A stretch of DNA of 15,196 bases from B4-G1 sp964393895 (lineage in GTDB: Bacteria; Chloroflexota; Anaerolineae; B4-G1), in contig CAYMWP010000116.1 of the NCBI GenBank assembly GCA_964393895.1, forward strand, positions 1 through 15,196, read 5' to 3'. Numbering within the stretch: the stretch's first letter is position 1; the number at the start of each line of letters is the position of its first letter. Positions 6,624 through 15,196 of the stretch are shown here, in pieces. The position numbers were made by a program, and so were the translations under genes. The notes under the pieces are model-generated. The model searched no databases, was not told where the DNA came from, and saw only the letters and a list, made by a program, of their open reading frames with translations.

Positions 6624-8057
6624 CTAATAGCGGATGCGCGGGTCAATGTAAGCATAGATTATATCCACGAGGAGGCTGACACCCGCCACCAGAAAAGCAA
6701 ACATGACAATGGTACCCTGAATCGTGGAAAAGTCGCGGTCATATATGCGGCGCACCAGCATGTTACCCAGACCTGGCCAGGAGAATGTCGTCTCGGTCAG
6801 GACGGCACCAGCCAAAAGCGCAGCAAACTGCAGCCCCATCATGGTGAGAATGGGAATGAAAGCATTCTTCAAGCCATGTTTGTAGACGACCACTCGTTCT
6901 CGAATGCCGCGTGCTCTTGCGGCCGTGATGTAATCTTGTCGCAGGACATCCAGCATATTCGACCGGGTGAGACGGGTGAAGACACCGGACAGGTAGAGTC
7001 CGAGCGTAAGGGAAGGCAAGATCAGATATTTGATAGCGCTAAGCAGGCTAGGGATGTTCCCCGTCAACAGACTGTCCAGAGCGTACAGGCCCGTAATCTG
7101 CCGTGGTGCCATTTCTGGGCCAATGCGACCGGCAACCGGCAGCCACCCAAAACGGACCCCCAGGATCATCTGCAGGATCAGGCCCAGCCAGAAGATGGGA
7201 ACAGAATAAATCATGATGCTGAAGATGCGTAGGCCGTAATCGAGGGGACTCCTGCGCTTCTGGGCCGCAAAAGCGCCAGTGGAGATGCCAATGAGCAAGG
7301 TGATGATCATCCCACAAACAGCCAACTCCAACGTGGCCGGGAAACGATCTGTGATCTCCGACAGCACCGGGCGCTTCTGAGTCATAGATGTACCCAGGTC
7401 GCCACGCAGCAGACTCCACAGATAGGTAAAGTACTGACTATCGAATGGGTTGATTCGTATCTCGAATTGCTCGAGCGGAGCCCATCCTTCTATGTGCTTT
7501 TCGGCGATAACCTCAACCCAGTCTCCCTCAGTTCTCACCCTCTTCACATTTTCACCGATGCCAAGACGGCCAACAGAGTCGCTGGCGGAAGCGTCAGTGT
7601 AGAGCTCGGTTTCGGACTCGACCTGTGCCGTGGAGAAGACTCGTCCCCACAGCCCAGTGCGGAGATCCTTTGCCCGCACCCAACCTTGCACCTGCTCAGT
7701 CGTCCCAAGCCACAACCAGTCATCTGCCTCTGGGACCCAGCCGGCGATCCTGAGTTTCTCTCCCTCTTCAATGGGTCGCAGTACCTCTGCGTCTGAATCA
7801 GGTTCGGCATACAGGCTCAGTGGTCTCCTGGCGATGGCGGTGCTGCCACGGAAGTTGAAAAGGACCGGCTTATCCAACCCCAATGCATGGCGCAGGTTGC
7901 GGATCTGCTCCTCAGATGCAGTCTCTCGTAACATAGCCAATGCCGGGTCGCCGGGCATGATGCGCAAGATGACGAACACCAACGTAATCAGGATCCATAT
8001 CATAGGAATGGTCATCAGCACACGGGTGACAATGTGTGCACGCAGCGATGATGACAT
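6624..8057 (-). CDS. Peptide ABC transporter permease, DppB type, with two SH3-like domains
   Basis: This is the second channel subunit. Counting from the chosen start (477 residues), helix 1 is at about 8-32, RIMPGDPA at 32-39, the conserved QYFTYLWSLLRGDLGTS at 208-224, the EAA loop TAARARGIRE at 378-387, and the C-terminal YAYIDPRIRY is typical. Family members are usually 305-340 residues. The excess is an insertion of about 140 residues exactly between LGLDKP (60-65) and QYFTYLW, in the extracytoplasmic loop. It holds two bacterial SH3-like units, LSLYAEPDSDAEVL...QGWVRAKDL (80-132) and TELYTDASASDSVG...EGWAPLEQF (150-198), each with the hallmark GWV/GWA ending. The ATG at 8057 is chosen over 8129 because AGGAG lies 8 nt upstream and helix 1 then starts near the N-terminus. 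Confidence 0.92.
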   Translation of the reverse strand: MSSSLRAHIVTRVLMTIPMIWILITLVFVILRIMPGDPALAMLRETASEEQIRNLRHALGLDKPVLFNFRGSTAIARRPLSLYAEPDSDAEVLRPIEEGEKLRIAGWVPEADDWLWLGTTEQVQGWVRAKDLRTGLWGRVFSTAQVESETELYTDASASDSVGRLGIGENVKRVRTEGDWVEVIAEKHIEGWAPLEQFEIRINPFDSQYFTYLWSLLRGDLGTSMTQKRPVLSEITDRFPATLELAVCGMIITLLIGISTGAFAAQKRRSPLDYGLRIFSIMIYSVPIFWLGLILQMILGVRFGWLPVAGRIGPEMAPRQITGLYALDSLLTGNIPSLLSAIKYLILPSLTLGLYLSGVFTRLTRSNMLDVLRQDYITAARARGIRERVVVYKHGLKNAFIPILTMMGLQFAALLAGAVLTETTFSWPGLGNMLVRRIYDRDFSTIQGTIVMFAFLVAGVSLLVDIIYAYIDPRIRY

Positions 8058-8083
8058 AGGCGTACTCCTCTTACTTGCAAGAG

Positions 8084-8123
8084 AGGGGTTTTGACGGGTG
8101 GCGTACTTCCCGCCAAAACCCCT
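8084..8123 (-). promoter_or_regulatory. Intercistronic hairpin after the binding-protein gene
   Basis: On the minus-strand RNA, 8123-8109 pairs with 8098-8084 over 15 bp with a 10-nt loop. The only non-Watson-Crick pair is a G-U (8113 with 8094), which would be an A-C mismatch on the other strand, so the structure favours the operon transcript. There is no U-tract after it. In ABC importers such hairpins commonly let the binding protein be made in excess, by protecting its mRNA 3' end or by partial termination. A second short complementarity (CCTGCT 8120-8125 region with AGCAGG 8151-8156) lies just before it. Confidence 0.65.
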
Positions 8124-8164
8124 GCTCACTAACTGAGTGTCAACTTCACAAGCAGGTCAGCCGT

Positions 8165-9817
8165 CTACTTGCCAATCAGGAAGTAGTGAAGCTGCATCAG
8201 TGGGTCGAGGGTGACGCCCGTAACACCCTCAGCGTAGGCGGCATACAGCGCGCCCTGCGCGAAGGGGGTGGTGGGATTCTCGTCGAACCACATCTCCTGG
8301 ATTTGCTCGTAGAGAGCCGCCCGTGCGGCATCGTCGGTCTCTTTCATGGCCTGCTCAAGCAGAGCGTCCATATCGGGGTTGTTGTAGCGGCTGCCTATTC
8401 CCGTGGTGGCTGAGGAGTGGGCGAAGGGGAAGGTGTAGTTGTCGGGGTCCAAGTAGTCGGGATACCAGCCCAGCAGGAAGACGGGCATGGTGCCCTCGTT
8501 GCGATACACCTTGTAGGTAGCCCACTCGGCACTCTGCAGGTTGACCTGGATCACTCCCGAGGCTTCGTAGTTATCCTTGATGATCGCCACGACATCCGCC
8601 TCAGTGTCACCATAGTGGTCCGGGCTCCACCACAGGTCCATCACCAGTGGGTTACTCTCGTCGAATCCAGCGTCGGCCAGCAGAGCCTTGGCCTGTTCTA
8701 CGTCGGGATCTTCGGGGTAGAAGACTTTGTGGCCCAGAAAACCAGGTGGGACCATGCTGTAGAGCGGTACCTTGGTCCCCTGGAAGCCGACGTCGGCGAT
8801 CTGCGCTCGATCAAGGAGCAAAGCCAGCGCTTGGCGCACCCGAGGGTCACTGATGGGGTCTATCTGGCTTTGGTAGACGACGTAGCGAATCTCGGTGCCA
8901 GGTCCCTGCTGCACCACGATGTCCGGGCTAGCGTCCAGACGTTGCAAGTCGGCCGGCAGGAGGGTCTTCCAGGCCACGTCAATCTCCCCGTTCTCCAGCG
9001 CCAGAGCCATAGCCGCTGCGTCAGCGAAATAGCGTACGATCACCTTGTCAGCGACCGCGGGTGTGCCGTAGTAGGTCTCGTTGCGCTCAAAGATCGCTTC
9101 CTCATCTCGCTTCCAACTGGTGCAAACGTAACGGCCGATGCCGCCAGAGTAGTTGTCCGCCTGATACTCCTCGGTGCTCCAGGTGTTGGGATTCACGATC
9201 TTGTAGGGGTTGGTGGCCACCAGTTGTGGGAAGAAGCCGACCGGTGCAGGGAGGACAAATTTGACCGTGTAGTCGTCCACCTTCTCTACGTGGTCTATGT
9301 AGGCAGACACCAGGAAGGCTACCTCGCCAGCCAGTGTCTTCTCCATTTCGATCACGCGATCCTGGATGGAGAATATGACCGCATCCGCGTTGAAAGGTGT
9401 ACCGTCAGGGAACGTGACGCCCTCGCGGAGTTTGAAGGTATACTCTAGTCCATCATCGCTGATGGTAGGCCAATCGGCGGCCAGGCCCAGCTCGAGCTCA
9501 CCAGATGTGCCTGGCACGTTGTTCAGCAGGCCATCGGCGACCTGGTGCGTGAATTCCCAGCCAGGGAAGCCGTAGCAATCGGCAGGATCAAGGGTAGCTG
9601 GCTTGTCCGTGGTGCCGATGATCAGGGGCACCACCTCGGGTTCCTCCGGCGGTGCCTCGGTCGGCTCCGGCGGCGCCTCGGTCGGCTCCGGCGGCGCTTC
9701 GGTCGGCTCCGGCGGCGCTTCGGTCGGCACCTCGGTCGCCGGAGGGGCGCACGACGCCACCAGGCCAACGAGCAGGGTCAGTGCTACCAAAATGCTTAGT
9801 ACACGTAAGGCTTTCAT
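8165..9817 (-). CDS. Peptide/nickel ABC transporter substrate-binding lipoprotein (family 5)
   Basis: This is the extracellular receptor that captures substrate and hands it to the permeases. The 550-residue protein starts with a signal peptide and lipobox (VASC, Cys23), followed by a linker of TEAPPEP repeats (about 31-58) that tethers the folded domain to the membrane. The mature domain has family 5 hallmarks: TLDPAD near 75-80, a LREGVTFPDGTPFNADAV segment, and WKRDEEAIFERNETYYG. Size fits DppA/OppA-type proteins. ATG 9817 is well supported by AGGAGG 9 nt upstream. It is first in the operon and separated from the DppB-type gene by 107 nt holding a strong hairpin, consistent with higher expression. 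Ligand specificity is unknown; oligopeptides are the default for the family. Confidence 0.93.
   Translation of the reverse strand: MKALRVLSILVALTLLVGLVASCAPPATEVPTEAPPEPTEAPPEPTEAPPEPTEAPPEEPEVVPLIIGTTDKPATLDPADCYGFPGWEFTHQVADGLLNNVPGTSGELELGLAADWPTISDDGLEYTFKLREGVTFPDGTPFNADAVIFSIQDRVIEMEKTLAGEVAFLVSAYIDHVEKVDDYTVKFVLPAPVGFFPQLVATNPYKIVNPNTWSTEEYQADNYSGGIGRYVCTSWKRDEEAIFERNETYYGTPAVADKVIVRYFADAAAMALALENGEIDVAWKTLLPADLQRLDASPDIVVQQGPGTEIRYVVYQSQIDPISDPRVRQALALLLDRAQIADVGFQGTKVPLYSMVPPGFLGHKVFYPEDPDVEQAKALLADAGFDESNPLVMDLWWSPDHYGDTEADVVAIIKDNYEASGVIQVNLQSAEWATYKVYRNEGTMPVFLLGWYPDYLDPDNYTFPFAHSSATTGIGSRYNNPDMDALLEQAMKETDDAARAALYEQIQEMWFDENPTTPFAQGALYAAYAEGVTGVTLDPLMQLHYFLIGK
9645..9728 (-). repeat. 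Four 21-bp tandem repeats encoding the lipoprotein linker
   Basis: Four consecutive 21-bp units (9645-9665, 9666-9686, 9687-9707, 9708-9728) differ at only one or two positions and encode the heptad TEAPPEP/TEAPPEE. Such near-identical codon use indicates recent slippage, so linker length is likely to vary between strains. Confidence 0.85.
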
Positions 9818-9849
9818 CTATTTTCTCCTCCTGATTTGTTACAAAAGTT

Positions 9850-9895
9850 TCAACACATGCTGAAAAGTATAGTGGTATCCCGTGTCATCACCTCC
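9850..9895 (-). promoter_or_regulatory. Unpaired strong Shine-Dalgarno and 12-codon ORF in the leader
   Basis: The leader of the transporter operon contains AAAAGGAGGTGAT on the minus strand (9888-9899 region), a near-perfect complement of the 16S rRNA 3' end. An ATG at 9888-9886 opens a 12-codon reading frame (MTRDTTILFSMC) ending at 9850. GGAGG lies only 2 nt from this ATG, too near for efficient initiation. It may be a ribosome standby site, a poorly translated leader peptide, or a relic. Confidence 0.3.
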
Positions 9896-9936
9896 TTTTG
9901 CGAGTAGGCAGTTCATAGGGGAAAAATCACGCCCCA

Positions 9937-9972
9937 GCAGGCAAACCACATAACAGCACGTGATTGGCCTGC
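9937..9972 (-). promoter_or_regulatory. Long hairpin at the 5' end of the transporter operon mRNA
   Basis: On the minus strand GCAGGCCAATCAC (9972-9960) pairs with GTGGTTTGCCTGC (9949-9937) with one mismatch and one G-U pair, over a 10-nt loop. It would begin about 9 nt after the predicted transcription start. No U-tract follows directly, so it is more likely an mRNA-stabilising or regulatory leader structure than a terminator. Confidence 0.5.
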
Positions 9973-9987
9973 GTTTGCAACGCGACT

Positions 9988-10015
9988 AGTATACGGCAAA
10001 AGGGGCAAATGTCAA
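9988..10015 (-). promoter_or_regulatory. Sigma70-like promoter of the peptide transporter operon
   Basis: On the minus strand a perfect TTGACA (10015-10010) and TATACT (9993-9988, 5/6) are separated by 16 bp. The start of transcription would be near 9981, giving a leader of about 164 nt before the binding-protein ATG. This is the best-matching promoter in the window. No operator could be assigned. Confidence 0.7.
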
Positions 10016-10029
10016 ACCGTAGAATGACC

Positions 10030-10048
10030 AGCGATCTGGCGTATCGCT
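10030..10048 (-). other. Small hairpin downstream of the PHP gene
   Basis: AGCGAT (10030-10035) and ATCGCT (10043-10048) form a perfect 6-bp stem with a 7-nt loop about 50 nt after the PHP gene's stop codon. No T-tract follows, so it is a weak terminator candidate at best. The rest of 10049-10098 shows nothing recognisable. Confidence 0.25.
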
Positions 10049-10098
10049 ATAGATACCCCGATGAGCGTGAGATGGTTCATTTACCATCCCATTTGTCC

Positions 10099-11781
10099 CT
10101 AATCAACCGCCAGGCCCACCAATTGCGCCCACTCGCCGTGAATGCCGTCTTCCGTCACCCCATAGTAAGCGCGTATTTTGCCGCCCTCTCGCTGTGCCAA
10201 GTCGTAGCGGGTTTGATCTCTGTACTTGCGTTGCTTCAGCAAGCCAATGTCGCCGCGCCACTCCACCTTGCTCGCGTCCACCGGGTGCTCTTCGACCTGG
10301 GTGATGGCATAGTGCCACAGCCGTCGCGCCGACTTGCGGGTGACGTTCTTGACCTGGTTGCCGTTGCGCAAGTCGCACATGGTGTGGTAGAGCGTGCCCT
10401 TGCGCTCCTGGCTCTCCACGATCTCTACACCCGTCCGAGGCGGCTTGATGTGGCCCGTCGCTTCCTCGCCCCTCACGGCAGCCGGCTCTTTCCACACCCG
10501 CTTGACCAGGCTCACGATCTCGTCCCGCACGGCCAGGTCGGTCTCCCCTTCGCTGCGCACATAGATTTTATTATCGTCAATGGCATAAGGTGGATCGTCG
10601 CCCCCGGGCACCGCCAGGCGCACGACTTTTGTTCCCTGCGTCTCTTGCGCGTCAACAGTGACGTCGAGAGGGGGCGTGATGCGGCGTTCGACCTCTTCCT
10701 GGAGATCGCGAATCAGCTTTGAGGGAGCGCGCACTCCTGCCGGTTGTTCCTTGGGGTTGGCGCTGACGCCCACGTAGATGGCGCCCCCGTTGGTGTTGGC
10801 AAAGGCGCAGACGTCGGCCAGGATAGCGTACAGCCGTCCACCCCGGCGAGTGTAACCGACGTGAAAAGCCTGTACGATGGTGTCTCCCTCCTCTCGTGCA
10901 GCCTGGATGTGGTCCAGGGGAGCCTTGGCCGGGCGGTAGGGCCGCGTGAGGGCAAAATCGTTGCCCAGGAATACTTCTCTCAGCGCGGCAAAGCTGACTT
11001 CCGGTAAAAGCACCTCCGTCACTCGGTCACCGACCCCTAGATGCTTACCGTCGCGGGTGAGCCGGTGGGCGTCGGAGCTTTGAATACACCGCATAGGGCG
11101 CGGGTACTCGGGACGCGAACCGTCGAAGAAGCGCGCTGTCGTGCGTCGCCCCTTGTTCTCGAGATCGGTCGCCTCCAGCGCGTGGAGATGAGGGTCTTGC
11201 GTATAGGCCATGCGCGTCTGCCCGCCCAATCCCGACCGGCGCATAGCCACCCCGTGGGAGGAATTGACGTGAGCGGCTATGACGATCCCGCCCGCCTCGT
11301 CAATGACCCGGTAGGCCGTCAGCACATCGGTCGTTGCTCCGACCTCGCCGCTGCCGGCGTCCAGCCTGTCCGGCGGGATATTGAGCTGACGCAGGATGAA
11401 CTCTAGCTCTCGCACGTCCACCTCGGGAGAAAAGATGCCGAGGATGTGAAAGCCCAGGGTCGCCGTAAACTCGAACCCCGGCAGAACCAGCACCTTCTCT
11501 CGCAGCCGCCGGTACTCTTTCAATTGTTGCTGCTCTTCTTGCCGTATCCGACCGAGTTGCTCCAGCAACTCTAATTGGTTGATCTGTTCCAACATCGCCT
11601 GGTAGCCGGCCACCGTGTTGTGGTCGGTAAGAGCGATAATGTCCAGCCCCTTGTTCTCTGCCTGGCGTATTATGTCCAGATAGGATCTGTTGGGCTCCTG
11701 ATAATCAGCGGATACGGGGGTATGTAAGTGTAAATCAACCCGCTTCCACTGCGGTTTTGTGCCTTTCTTCTTTCTTGTCAT
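10099..11781 (-). CDS. PHP-domain phosphoesterase fused to Schlafen AlbA_2 domain
   Basis: Residues 1-275 form a PHP (polymerase and histidinol phosphatase) metal-dependent phosphoesterase domain. Its metal-binding motifs are all visible: HLHT (18-21), TDHN (52-55), Glu104 in GFEF, His171 in AAHVN, and SDAH (236-239). A helical, Glu/Gln-rich segment (about 65-95) interrupts it. Residues about 300-425 match an AlbA_2/Schlafen-type domain, with CAFANTNGGAIYVGVS (325-340) and IYVRSEGET (406-414). Residues 445-560 are an unassigned C-terminal domain with a basic stretch and a YHTMCDL motif (465-471). The protein probably acts on a nucleic acid or nucleotide phosphate in the cytoplasm; the substrate is unknown. 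AGGAG lies 4 nt before the ATG. It is a single-gene unit with its own promoter. The domain calls are good; the function is open. Confidence 0.85.
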   Translation of the reverse strand: MTRKKKGTKPQWKRVDLHLHTPVSADYQEPNRSYLDIIRQAENKGLDIIALTDHNTVAGYQAMLEQINQLELLEQLGRIRQEEQQQLKEYRRLREKVLVLPGFEFTATLGFHILGIFSPEVDVRELEFILRQLNIPPDRLDAGSGEVGATTDVLTAYRVIDEAGGIVIAAHVNSSHGVAMRRSGLGGQTRMAYTQDPHLHALEATDLENKGRRTTARFFDGSRPEYPRPMRCIQSSDAHRLTRDGKHLGVGDRVTEVLLPEVSFAALREVFLGNDFALTRPYRPAKAPLDHIQAAREEGDTIVQAFHVGYTRRGGRLYAILADVCAFANTNGGAIYVGVSANPKEQPAGVRAPSKLIRDLQEEVERRITPPLDVTVDAQETQGTKVVRLAVPGGDDPPYAIDDNKIYVRSEGETDLAVRDEIVSLVKRVWKEPAAVRGEEATGHIKPPRTGVEIVESQERKGTLYHTMCDLRNGNQVKNVTRKSARRLWHYAITQVEEHPVDASKVEWRGDIGLLKQRKYRDQTRYDLAQREGGKIRAYYGVTEDGIHGEWAQLVGLAVD

Positions 11782-11820
11782 TATTCTCCTAAATCTCCCT
11801 GCCGAGCGACCTCATCCACA

Positions 11821-11853
11821 GGGCGCGCATCTCGGATTTACCGAGAAACGCCC
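11821..11853 (-). promoter_or_regulatory. Hairpin in the 5' leader of the PHP gene
   Basis: GGGCG (11821-11825) pairs with CGCCC (11849-11853) and, inside it, TCTCGG (11830-11835) pairs with CCGAGA (11841-11846) around a 5-nt loop, with a small internal loop between. It lies between the predicted transcription start and the ribosome site, 40 nt before the ATG, so it may affect stability or translation of the mRNA. Confidence 0.4.
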
Positions 11854-11864
11854 GTGATGTTCAC

Positions 11865-11894
11865 ATATTAGCCAGACACGGCAGGGAATCTCAA
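11865..11894 (-). promoter_or_regulatory. Candidate promoter of the PHP gene
   Basis: On the minus strand TTGAGA (11894-11889, 5/6) and TAATAT (11870-11865, 4/6) are separated by 18 bp. It is the best match between the response-regulator gene and the PHP gene, and it would make the PHP gene independent of the lon unit upstream. Confidence 0.45.
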
Positions 11895-11900
11895 ATCAAA

Positions 11901-11970
11901 GCGGTGTGTTTCATTTTAGTAGAGACCCTAGACCTCCGAGGCCTTACCCAACTCATCTGAAACGCACCGC
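11901..11970. repeat. 70-bp nested inverted-repeat element, contains repeat copy 2
   Basis: Terminal arms GCGGTGTGTTTCA (11901-11913) and TGAAACGCACCGC (11958-11970) are complementary at 12 of 13 positions. Between them lies the smaller palindrome GACCTC-C-GAGGCC (11931-11943). The right 40 bp (11929-11968) match 65-104 at 38 of 40 positions. It starts 6 nt after the response-regulator stop, so as RNA it could also act as a 3' stem-loop for that gene. The form fits a dispersed extragenic palindrome or a miniature non-autonomous element. Confidence 0.7.
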
Positions 11971-11976
11971 AATCAA

Positions 11977-12345
11977 TCAAACGAGGCTACTCTCTTGGAG
12001 CAACCCTCCTATTATTTCCAACAGTTCGGATGGGCGGAAGGGTTTGAAGACAAATTCATCGGCGCCAGCGGCCAGACACTCGGCCGAACGATCCATACCC
12101 GATGTCATCACGACGGGCACTGATTTCAGCGCTTCGTCTGCGCGCAACTCCCTCAGCACGCCCAGCGTGTCTCCGTCAGAAACGTGCACATCCATCAGCA
12201 AGAGCAGCGGCTTGATCTGACGCACTGCCGGCATCACGTCATCTCGAGCATTCACGATCACAGCCTGGTACCCTTCCAACTCAAATACCGTTTTAAGCAA
12301 CGTGCTAAAGGTCTTGTCGTCGTCTACGACCATAATAGTGCTCAT
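11977..12345 (-). CDS. Stand-alone response regulator receiver domain protein
   Basis: The 122-residue product is a single CheY-like receiver domain with no output domain. The acidic pocket is Asp8-Asp9-Asp10, the phosphate acceptor Asp52 (LLMDVH), the switch Thr81 (VMTSG) and the conserved Lys101 followed by Pro (FKPF). It is thus fully equipped for phosphorylation by a histidine kinase, but no kinase gene is in the window. It would act by protein-protein contact, like CheY, or as a relay. It starts 44 nt after the lon stop codon on the same strand, with only a weak ribosome site (AGG 7 nt before the ATG), and is probably co-transcribed with lon. A nested inverted repeat follows it. Confidence 0.9.
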   Translation of the reverse strand: MSTIMVVDDDKTFSTLLKTVFELEGYQAVIVNARDDVMPAVRQIKPLLLLMDVHVSDGDTLGVLRELRADEALKSVPVVMTSGMDRSAECLAAGADEFVFKPFRPSELLEIIGGLLQESSLV

Positions 12346-12389
12346 AGCTTGGCCTACCCTTCTCCGTTACGGGACATTTTCTCAGCCCA

Positions 12390-14870
<2,481 letters not shown>

Positions 14871-14898
14871 CCCTTATCCTCAATCCTCCACTCCAACA

Positions 14899-14928
14899 AT
14901 GATACCCTAATTTTAACTGCTCAGCCAA
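14899..14928 (-). promoter_or_regulatory. Candidate promoter of lon
   Basis: On the minus strand TTGGCT (14928-14923, 4/6) and TATCAT (14904-14899, 5/6) are 18 bp apart; transcription would start about 20 nt before the lon ATG. No CIRCE heat-shock operator is visible nearby, so HrcA control is not supported here. Confidence 0.45.
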
Positions 14929-14937
14929 GGCAGTTCT

Positions 14938-15009
14938 TGCCCGTCATTGCGAGGAGCCGAAGCCGCGAGCGAAGCGTGGCGGGCAGCGACAGCCTCTCGC
15001 AGACGAGAG
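14938..15009. repeat. REP-like palindromic extragenic element upstream of lon
   Basis: TGCCCG (14938-14943) and CGGGCA (14980-14985) form outer arms around the segment GTCATTGCGAGGAGCCGAAG, which has the GTCATTGCGAGGAGCGAAG form seen in dispersed extragenic repeats of many bacteria. Next to it is a perfect hairpin CTCTCG (14994-14999) / CGAGAG (15004-15009) with a 4-nt loop. Any reading frame through it is an artefact of the repeat. It lies just upstream of the lon promoter. Confidence 0.55.
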
Positions 15010-15196
15010 CAGTTACCCCTAATTGTACCACAACTATACGTCTCGCCCAAACGCTCGCCCAGGCCGCGTCTGTGCTCAAACTTGCCAACTTGCGGCTGGG
15101 CCGTGTTATGGTATCATCTTTTGGCATATCACACACATTACCTTACTGCAGACTGCCGTAAATTCGTGCCGAGTTTTTCACACTCACACCGGCCTA
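15010..15196. other. Gene-free right end of the window
   Basis: With the lon leader and the REP-like element, 14871-15196 is 326 nt without a gene. This last part has no convincing reading frame on either strand and no RNA gene I recognise. Apart from the candidate promoter at 15090-15117 it shows nothing else. Confidence 0.5.
15090..15117 (+). promoter_or_regulatory. Candidate divergent promoter for a gene beyond the window
   Basis: TATCAT (15112-15117, 5/6) is preceded by TG one base upstream (15109-15110), an extended -10 form, with a weak -35 TTGCGG (15090-15095) at 16 bp spacing. It points rightward, so it would serve a gene starting after 15196. Its GGTATCAT-plus-TTTGG context resembles the lon -10 region. 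Confidence 0.35.

Noticed and set aside
8058..8129. N-terminal extension of the DppB-type permease
   Set aside because: It crosses the intercistronic hairpin, and the downstream ATG has a good ribosome site directly before the first membrane helix.
8417..9448. A 343-codon plus-strand frame antisense to the binding protein
   Set aside because: The minus-strand gene has a signal peptide, family motifs and a strong ribosome site; this frame has none.
65..11968. The two 40-bp repeats as ends of a transposon or integrated island
   Set aside because: The 11.9 kb between them contains ordinary genes, no recombinase or transposase, and lon lies outside; dispersed repeats explain them better.
14871..14960. 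CIRCE-type heat-shock operator for lon
   Set aside because: No TTAGCACTC-N9-GAGTGCTAA or near match is present.
14921..15136. A 71-codon frame on the minus strand upstream of lon
   Set aside because: Its C-terminal part is the translation of the REP-like element (ending SRLRLLAMTG, a familiar artefact), it lacks a ribosome site and it covers the lon promoter region.

Overview
The window reads as a stretch of chromosome from a bacterium, most likely a member of the Chloroflexota (Anaerolineae-like). That placement is inference. It rests on GC-rich coding, two lipoproteins with Pro/Thr/Glu-rich or Thr/Pro-rich linkers, a peptide ABC permease carrying SH3-like domains, and short palindromic or tandem filler repeats of the kind common in that phylum. 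No rRNA, tRNA, CRISPR array, transposase or phage gene was found. Only pcm lies on the plus strand; the other nine genes are on the minus strand.

Left end (1-3360): a plus-strand terminator closes a gene lying outside the window. Next comes a 40-bp repeat, then a protein-L-isoaspartate O-methyltransferase made as a lipoprotein. It converges on, and overlaps by 62 bp, a large membrane protein with a spermidine-synthase-like methyltransferase domain between two membrane bundles. That gene has its own candidate promoter and contains a 21-bp tandem repeat that reads through in frame.

Middle (3362-10015): a complete five-gene peptide/nickel-type ABC importer operon, transcribed on the minus strand in the order binding protein, DppB-type permease, DppC-type permease, DppD-type ATPase, DppF-type ATPase. 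It has a strong sigma70-like promoter (TTGACA - 16 - TATACT), a leader of about 160 nt with a long hairpin, a 15-bp intercistronic hairpin after the binding-protein gene, tight or overlapping downstream junctions, and an intrinsic terminator. The striking feature is that both permeases have an extra folded domain in the same place, the extracytoplasmic loop between the first and second membrane helices: two tandem bacterial SH3-like domains in the DppB subunit, and a segment resembling half of a family 3 solute-binding protein in the DppC subunit.

Right part (10099-15196): a PHP-domain phosphoesterase fused to a Schlafen-type AlbA_2 domain, with its own promoter; a nested inverted-repeat element that shares 38 of 40 bases with the repeat at the left end; a stand-alone response-regulator receiver protein; and Lon protease. 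Lon and the receiver protein are 44 nt apart and probably co-transcribed from a promoter upstream of lon. The last 326 nt hold no gene, but do hold a REP-like palindromic element and a candidate plus-strand promoter that would drive a gene beyond the window.

The best candidate for something undescribed is the ABC importer with matched accessory domains in both permeases. The PHP-AlbA_2 protein and the exported isoaspartyl methyltransferase are next.
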